Assembly (NCBI RefSeq): GCF_029892565.1
Contig: NZ_JARXVH010000018.1
Span: 62,001-126,000 of the forward strand
DNA: 64,000 nucleotides
Reading direction: 5' to 3'
Origin: Streptomyces pseudovenezuelae
Lineage (GTDB): Bacteria > Actinomycetota > Actinomycetes > Streptomycetales > Streptomycetaceae
Positions 59,344-64,000 of the stretch are shown one piece after another; position 1 is the stretch's first letter; each line of letters begins with the position of its first letter. The position numbers were made by a program, and so were the translations under genes. Below the pieces are notes generated by a model. It was not told the origin of the DNA. It made no database searches and worked only from the letters and a program-made list of their open reading frames with translations.

Positions 59344-60768
59344 CTACGCCGCCGGGGAATCCGTGTGCGCCTGCTGCGGCGGCCACGCCTCCTGCCAGCG
59401 CAGCTCCGCCTCCAACTGCGCGGCGAGCGAGATCAGCAGCGGCTCGGAGCCGGCCGGGCCGAGCAACTGCGCCCCGACGGGCAGCCCATCGGCGACGAAC
59501 CCGGCGGGGACATTGACACCGGGCCAGCCCAGCACGTTCCACGGCCAGGCGTACGGACAGGCGGCGATCATCGCGCGGTCCGTGGCGAAGCCGCTCAGCG
59601 GCAGCATCGCGCCGACGCGCGGCGGGGGAGCGGCCGTGGTCGGCGCGAGGATCACGTCGTACGACCCGAAGAACCCACCGATACGGCGGTGCTGGACCGT
59701 CTCCGCGCGCCGGGCCGCTCGCAGGGGTGCCCCGCCGAGCAGTCGGCCAAGGCGGGCGGCGTCGCGGGTGCGGCGGTCCAGGAGCGCGGGGTGCGGCGCC
59801 TCGCGGGCGCGTTCGGCGAGGCCGACGGTGGCGCGCGGGATGAAGGCGAGCCCGATCTGTCCGTACGGGGGATCGGCCTCCTCGACGACATGCCCCAACG
59901 CGCTGATCCGCTCGGCGAGTTGGAGGATCCGGGCGCGTACCTCCGGTTGGAGGCGGGCGGGCAGGGCGGTGAAGGGCGGCTTGAGGGAGAGTGCGATGCG
60001 CAGCCGCCCGGGTTCGCGTCCCGCGGCCTCGGAGGCGTTGATGGTCTCGGGTCGGTGCGGGTCGTGCGCGTGGTTGCCGCTCGCCGCGTCGAGGAGGAGG
60101 GCCGCGTCCGCGACCGTGCGGGCCAGTGTGCCGTTGACGGTGATGCCCTGGAAGGACTCGCCGCGCGGCCAGGTGGAGATGCGGCCGCGCTGCGGCTTGA
60201 TGCCGACGAGGTGGGTCCAGGAGGCCGGGATCCGTACCGATCCGGCGCCGTCCGAGCCGAGCGCGGCGGGTACGAGACCGGCGGCGACGGCCGCGGCCGC
60301 CCCGCCGGAGGAGCCGCCGGGGGAGTGCTCCGGGTGCCAGGGGTTGCGGGTGGCGCCGAACGCGGGGCCCTCGGTGAAGGGCCACTGCCCGAACTCGCAG
60401 GTGTTGGTCTTGCCGATGACGATGGCGCCGGCCGCGCGCAACCGCCGTACGGCTTCGCCGTCTTGGGCGATCGGCGGGAACTCGCCCTCGCAGCCGAACG
60501 CGGTCGGCTCGCCGGCCACGTCCGTGTCGTCCTTGACGGCCACGGGCACACCGAGCAGCGGTTTGCGCACCCCGGCGGCCAACTCCTCGTCGGCGGTGTC
60601 GGCTTCGGCGAGGGCGGCCCGACTCCGCACGATGCGGAAGGCGTTGAGGGACGTCTGCGAGGCCTCGATGCGGGCAAGTGCCTGCTCGACCAGCGTCCGG
60701 GCGGTCACTTCCCCTGCGGCCAACGCGCGGGCGGACTCGGCGAGGCCTGCGGAACGGTCGAGCGTCAT
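59344..60768 (-). CDS. amidase (amidase-signature family)
   Basis: A 474-aa Ser-Ser-Lys hydrolase. The catalytic Lys is in VPVAVKDD. The Gly/Ser-rich signature is SPGGSSGGAAAAVAAGLVPAALGSDGAGSVRIPAS, with both Ser residues. GIKPQRGRIS follows. The family covers general amide, nitrile-derived and transamidation substrates; substrate here is unknown. ATG 60768 is chosen because GGAGG lies eight bases before it; GTG 60777 would sit directly on that ribosome site. It starts 27 bases upstream of the NfeD-like gene. Confidence 0.92.
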   Translation of the reverse strand: MTLDRSAGLAESARALAAGEVTARTLVEQALARIEASQTSLNAFRIVRSRAALAEADTADEELAAGVRKPLLGVPVAVKDDTDVAGEPTAFGCEGEFPPIAQDGEAVRRLRAAGAIVIGKTNTCEFGQWPFTEGPAFGATRNPWHPEHSPGGSSGGAAAAVAAGLVPAALGSDGAGSVRIPASWTHLVGIKPQRGRISTWPRGESFQGITVNGTLARTVADAALLLDAASGNHAHDPHRPETINASEAAGREPGRLRIALSLKPPFTALPARLQPEVRARILQLAERISALGHVVEEADPPYGQIGLAFIPRATVGLAERAREAPHPALLDRRTRDAARLGRLLGGAPLRAARRAETVQHRRIGGFFGSYDVILAPTTAAPPPRVGAMLPLSGFATDRAMIAACPYAWPWNVLGWPGVNVPAGFVADGLPVGAQLLGPAGSEPLLISLAAQLEAELRWQEAWPPQQAHTDSPAA

Positions 60769-60983
60769 GGGGGACACCTCCGGAAGCGCGGCACGGTCTA
60801 CCGAACAGTAACGTCCGGCGGGGTGGAGCGGTGCGAGACGCGGTACAGGGTGCGGTACGGGATGTCGAACGTCCCTTGCAGTGGGCGGAGTTGAAGGCGA
60901 AACACAGGATTCACACAGAGGTCATCCAGCCGTGCTCAATCCATTGACGTGCACCTGCCCCACGCCTACTTTCTGACCGACTT

Positions 60984-61020
60984 GCCGAACTGTGTTCGAA
61001 ATAACGGACGTTGGCGCATT
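60984..61020. promoter_or_regulatory. promoter-like AT-rich region before the GH43 gene
   Basis: TTGCCGAACTGTGTTCGAAATAACGGACG contains a TTCGAA palindrome core in an AT-richer patch about 40 bases before the start. TTCGAA-type palindromes occur before some Streptomyces glycosidase genes, so it may be a regulator site. No regulator gene is nearby. Confidence 0.3.
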
Positions 61021-61041
61021 CGGTTGATCAAGGAGCCGCAC

Positions 61042-62427
61042 GTGACCCCTCGTCCCGCCCCCTCCCGCCGCACCCTGCTGCGCGCGATGGCCGCCCTGCC
61101 CGCCTCGGCGTTGATCCTGGGCGAGGCCCCCGGCCCGCTCGGCACGGCGCTCGCCGCCGCCCCGGCGAGCGGCTCCGCGACGCACTACACCATCGTGCCG
61201 TTCCTCAACGGCGACGACGGCACGGTGAACGTCTACCAGTCCGACGACGCCACCGACTTCCGGCTCCTGAAGGCCTCCGCCTACACGCCGCCCAGCAACA
61301 GGATCCGCGACGCCAGCGTCTTCAAGCACACCGACGGCTACTACTACGTCACCTACACCACGCACACCTGGCAGGACGTCTCCACCACCATCGGCTTCGC
61401 GCGCAGCGCCGACCGGGCCAACTGGACCTTCCTGTACGACTACACGGTCCCGATCACCGGCCTGTCCCGGGCGTGGGCGCCCGAGTGGTTCGTCGACAGC
61501 GACGGCAGCGTGAACGTCATCGTGTCCTGCTCGCTCACCAGCGACGAGTGGATCTTCACGCCGTACCGGCTCAGGGCGACCAGCTCCGCTCTCACGGCGT
61601 GGAGTTCGCCGGTCGCGCTGTCCGGCATCGGCTCGAACCATATCGACACGTACATCGTGAAGGTCGGCTCGACGTACCACGCCTTCACCAAGAACGAGAC
61701 GGCGAAGTACATCGAGTACGGCACGGCCGCCGGCCTCACCGGTCCCTACACGATCTCGAAGACCGGCGACTGGGCCGGCTGGGGCAGCTACCGCGAGGGC
61801 CCGTCCGTGATCCAGCTCGACAACGGCGGCTGGCGCATCTTCTTCGACGGCTATGGCGACGGCACCTACTACTACAGCGACAGCTACGACACCTTCGCCA
61901 CCTGGTCCGTCCCCAAGGCCCTGCCGTCCGTCTCCGGCACGGCCCGCCACTTCACGGTCATCAAGGAGGCGGTCTCGGGCGGCCCGGCCCTCGCGACGAA
62001 CGTCTCCCGCTCCCTTCGGTCCGCGAACTACACCACTCGCTACTGGCAGGAGCAGTCCGCCCTGCTCAACCTCCCCGTCGTCACCAGCGCCGGCACCAGC
62101 GCCGAGAAGCAGGCGTCCACCTTCACGGTGGTCCCCGGCCTCGCGGACGCCAACGCCTTCTCCTTCCGCGACACCGCCGGCAACTACCTCCGCCACTACG
62201 ACTTCCGCGGCCGCTTCGACACCAACAACGGCACGTCGACGTTCGCCAAGGACGCCACGTTCATCGCCCGCACGGGCACGTCGTCGACCGCCGTCCGCTT
62301 CGAGTCGTACAACTACCCCGGGTACTACCTGCGGCACTACAACTACCAACTGCGCGTGGAACTGACCGATGGGACAGACCTGTTCAGGCAGGACAGTTCG
62401 TTCGTGCCCGTGACCTCCTGGGCCTGA
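61042..62427 (+). CDS. secreted GH43-like glycosidase with AbfB domain
   Basis: A 461-aa exported enzyme. A twin-Arg type signal (PSRRTLLRAMAALPASALIL) precedes a five-bladed beta-propeller domain (about 45-320) with RDASVFKHTDGYYYVTYT, AWAPEWFVDSDG and YREGPSVIQLDNGGW, typical of GH43. The C-terminal AbfB (CBM42) arabinose-binding domain (about 325-461) shows SFRDTAGNYLRHYDFRGRFD and SYNYPGYYLRHYNYQLRV. It probably removes arabinose side chains from plant polysaccharide. GTG 61042 has AAGGAG upstream; the open frame continues 31 codons earlier without a site. Confidence 0.88.
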   Translation: MTPRPAPSRRTLLRAMAALPASALILGEAPGPLGTALAAAPASGSATHYTIVPFLNGDDGTVNVYQSDDATDFRLLKASAYTPPSNRIRDASVFKHTDGYYYVTYTTHTWQDVSTTIGFARSADRANWTFLYDYTVPITGLSRAWAPEWFVDSDGSVNVIVSCSLTSDEWIFTPYRLRATSSALTAWSSPVALSGIGSNHIDTYIVKVGSTYHAFTKNETAKYIEYGTAAGLTGPYTISKTGDWAGWGSYREGPSVIQLDNGGWRIFFDGYGDGTYYYSDSYDTFATWSVPKALPSVSGTARHFTVIKEAVSGGPALATNVSRSLRSANYTTRYWQEQSALLNLPVVTSAGTSAEKQASTFTVVPGLADANAFSFRDTAGNYLRHYDFRGRFDTNNGTSTFAKDATFIARTGTSSTAVRFESYNYPGYYLRHYNYQLRVELTDGTDLFRQDSSFVPVTSWA

Positions 62428-62569
62428 CCTGCACCCCTGTTGACCTGGGGCGGAGCGGTGGCGACTGCGGAGTATTTCCCTCCACTTCCCTGGATTGACG
62501 GGGTGGCCCGTTCCGGTGTTGCCGATCGGGTTCACGCGTGCGGTGTGTACCCGCGGCCTCTGGCCGGCC

Positions 62570-64000
62570 TCACACCGAGAACTCGCGTATCACCGTGTTG
62601 CGGAACACCGCACTGCCGCCGATCGTGAACAGTGCGAGCCGGGTGTCCAGCAGGTACGGGAACACCTGGCTGGTGTGCACGTAGCGGCCGTCGTCGACGA
62701 ACATCTCCACCGACGTGCGGTCCACCAGGATGCGCAGCTTCACCGTGCCGGCGGACGGGTCGAACGGGGTGTGGCTCTCCTGCCACTTGCCGGACGTGTC
62801 GGCGTTCACCGTGTTGCGCCGGTTGAGGAAGGCGTAGTCGCCGTAGATGCCGGCGTCGATGTGCCGACCGCCGCTAGGTGAGCGTCTCAACTGGAGCCCG
62901 GCGCCGGTGAGTTGGGACCAGGTGAGCTCGGTCGTCACCTCGTAGGAGATACCGGTGTAGTCGAGCACCTTCGTGCCGTCCACGGTCACGTCGCCCAGGT
63001 TCACGGTGCGGGAGACATGCGAGTCGAGGCCGGCGACGGGCTGGGAGGCGAGGTAGTAGGTGCCGTTGGATGCCTTCTTCAGGGTGATCTCGCGGACGAT
63101 GGAGTCGGTGCCGTTGAAGCCGTCGCAGTCGATGGTGGGAGTGGTGTCGGCGTAGTCCCAGTTGTTCACCCATCCGATCGCGTACCGGGCGGCCGCGTCC
63201 ACCGCACCGCTCGCGTCCCGCTTCTCGAAGGTGACGGCGCCGTACCAGTCCCAGCCGTGGTCGAGCCACTGCGGGTCACTCGCATCGGCCGTGAACGCGC
63301 TGCCGTCGAAGGAACCCGTCCAGTAGGCGTACGTGTTGGGCAGCCCCGAGCTCTTTCCGTTGGCACTCACGCCGAGGATCCATTTCACGGTGCCGTCGCC
63401 GGCGGTGATGCGGAACAGGTCGGGGCACTCCAGGACGCCGATGCCGTCGTGGACGAAACCGTTCACGTACGTCCAGGACTTGAGGTCGTCGGAGTGGTAG
63501 AAGCCGATCTTGTCGTTCTCGGCGAGGGCCATCACCCAGCGGCCCCGGTCCTCGTCGCGGATCACCTTGGGGTCGCGGAAGTCGGCGACGCCGGGGTTGG
63601 GCAGGACGGGGTCGGTCCCGTAGTTGTCGAAGGTGAGACCGCCGTCGGTCGAGTAGTACAGGAACTGCTCCTGGTGGTCGGTGCCGCCGCCGGGGGACAT
63701 GGTGACGATGACGACGACCGCGCCCGCGCCGAATCCGGCCGTGTTTCCGGTGTCGACCACCGCCGACCCCGACCAGAGATCGCCGTTGGGCGTGGTGTCC
63801 TTGGGCACGGCGACCCCGCGGTCGGTGAAGGAGACCAGGTCCTTGGTGGTGGCCAGGCGCCACGCGGTGCCGACGTCGCCGGTGAAGTAGTCGGCGTTGT
63901 AGAGGTAGTAGTAGTGGTACTCGCCGTCGATCCAGACGGGCCGCTGCGGGTCGTTCTTCCACTGGTCGGGGACCGTGAAGTGGTACGCGGCGCGGTAACT
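62570..64000 (-). CDS. secreted GH32 fructan hydrolase (5' end beyond the window)
   Basis: At least 476 residues of a glycoside hydrolase family 32 enzyme (levanase, inulinase or sucrase type). The first catalytic block reads WKNDPQRPVWIDGEYHYYY, a WMNDPNG variant with the Asp nucleophile. VADFRDPKVIRD holds the stabilising Asp and VLECPDLFRI the acid/base Glu. The C-terminal part is the GH32 beta-sandwich (DRTSVEMFVDDGRYV). The start lies past position 64000. It is convergent with the GH43 gene, with about 140 bases between stops and no gene there. Confidence 0.93.
   Translation of the reverse strand, partial: SYRAAYHFTVPDQWKNDPQRPVWIDGEYHYYYLYNADYFTGDVGTAWRLATTKDLVSFTDRGVAVPKDTTPNGDLWSGSAVVDTGNTAGFGAGAVVVIVTMSPGGGTDHQEQFLYYSTDGGLTFDNYGTDPVLPNPGVADFRDPKVIRDEDRGRWVMALAENDKIGFYHSDDLKSWTYVNGFVHDGIGVLECPDLFRITAGDGTVKWILGVSANGKSSGLPNTYAYWTGSFDGSAFTADASDPQWLDHGWDWYGAVTFEKRDASGAVDAAARYAIGWVNNWDYADTTPTIDCDGFNGTDSIVREITLKKASNGTYYLASQPVAGLDSHVSRTVNLGDVTVDGTKVLDYTGISYEVTTELTWSQLTGAGLQLRRSPSGGRHIDAGIYGDYAFLNRRNTVNADTSGKWQESHTPFDPSAGTVKLRILVDRTSVEMFVDDGRYVHTSQVFPYLLDTRLALFTIGGSAVFRNTVIREFSV

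Overview
The window looks like part of a Streptomyces chromosome. Evidence: very high GC with strong third-position GC in every gene, many GTG starts, many candidate leaderless promoters with TAGNNT-type -10 boxes, and Streptomyces-typical families. These include an SCO0930-family lipoprotein, a PAS-GGDEF-EAL protein matching RmdA, a DUF574-type methyltransferase, a PAS-GAF-PP2C-HATPase regulator, a class F sortase, a dodecin and a small UvrA-like protein. No rRNA, tRNA, CRISPR array, insertion sequence or phage module was seen. The segment is mostly chromosomal housekeeping and accessory functions, not a mobile island.

Layout. 0-5.1 kb: SpoIIE-type phosphatase, Fpg/Nei glycosylase, then on the minus strand an ECF sigma factor, an unknown protein and a zinc-finger anti-sigma factor. 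5.3-12.7 kb: CapA-like lipoprotein, a divergent MarR/hydrolase pair, a universal stress protein, the two-domain lysylphosphatidylglycerol synthase/lysyl-tRNA synthetase LysX, and a polysaccharide deacetylase. 12.8-16.5 kb: a cell-surface block with a class F sortase, two paralogous secreted membrane-anchored proteins separated by a perfect bidirectional terminator, a DUF4239 membrane protein and a proline-rich surface protein. 16.7-20.9 kb: SCO0930-type lipoprotein, then a methyltransferase overlapping rmdA (c-di-GMP turnover). 21.1-29.8 kb: a carbohydrate-use cluster with a FadR-type regulator, a large secreted beta-helix enzyme with two FN3-F5/8C modules, an enolase-superfamily dehydratase, and an ABC importer lacking its ATPase.

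29.9-36.3 kb: a LysR regulator divergent from sdhCAB with a clear LysR box between them, then a coupled olsB/plsC pair probably making ornithine lipid. 36.2-39.8 kb: a decayed zone. An alanyl-tRNA-synthetase-like gene is cut by one in-frame TGA and preceded by an Ala-rich leader peptide and hairpin. Next come a secreted phosphodiesterase and fused remnants of a CocE-type hydrolase and an MFS transporter. 39.8-50 kb: TetR regulators, a UvrA-like ATPase, a Clp ATPase, an NAD-dependent reductase with two-site TetR operators, a flavin oxidoreductase/[2Fe-2S]/YciI operon, a HAD phosphatase and a dodecin.

50.2-64 kb: an orphan sugar-binding lipoprotein with a DasR-like operator, the complete overlapping egtABCD ergothioneine operon, a PARG-like macrodomain protein, a PemK-like protein, flotillin with a small NfeD-like partner, an amidase, and two secreted glycosidases (GH43-AbfB and GH32, the latter running off the end). 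The most notable points are the interrupted, attenuator-controlled AlaRS-like gene, the deletion scar near 39.4 kb, the sortase-linked surface block, and several well-defined operators.
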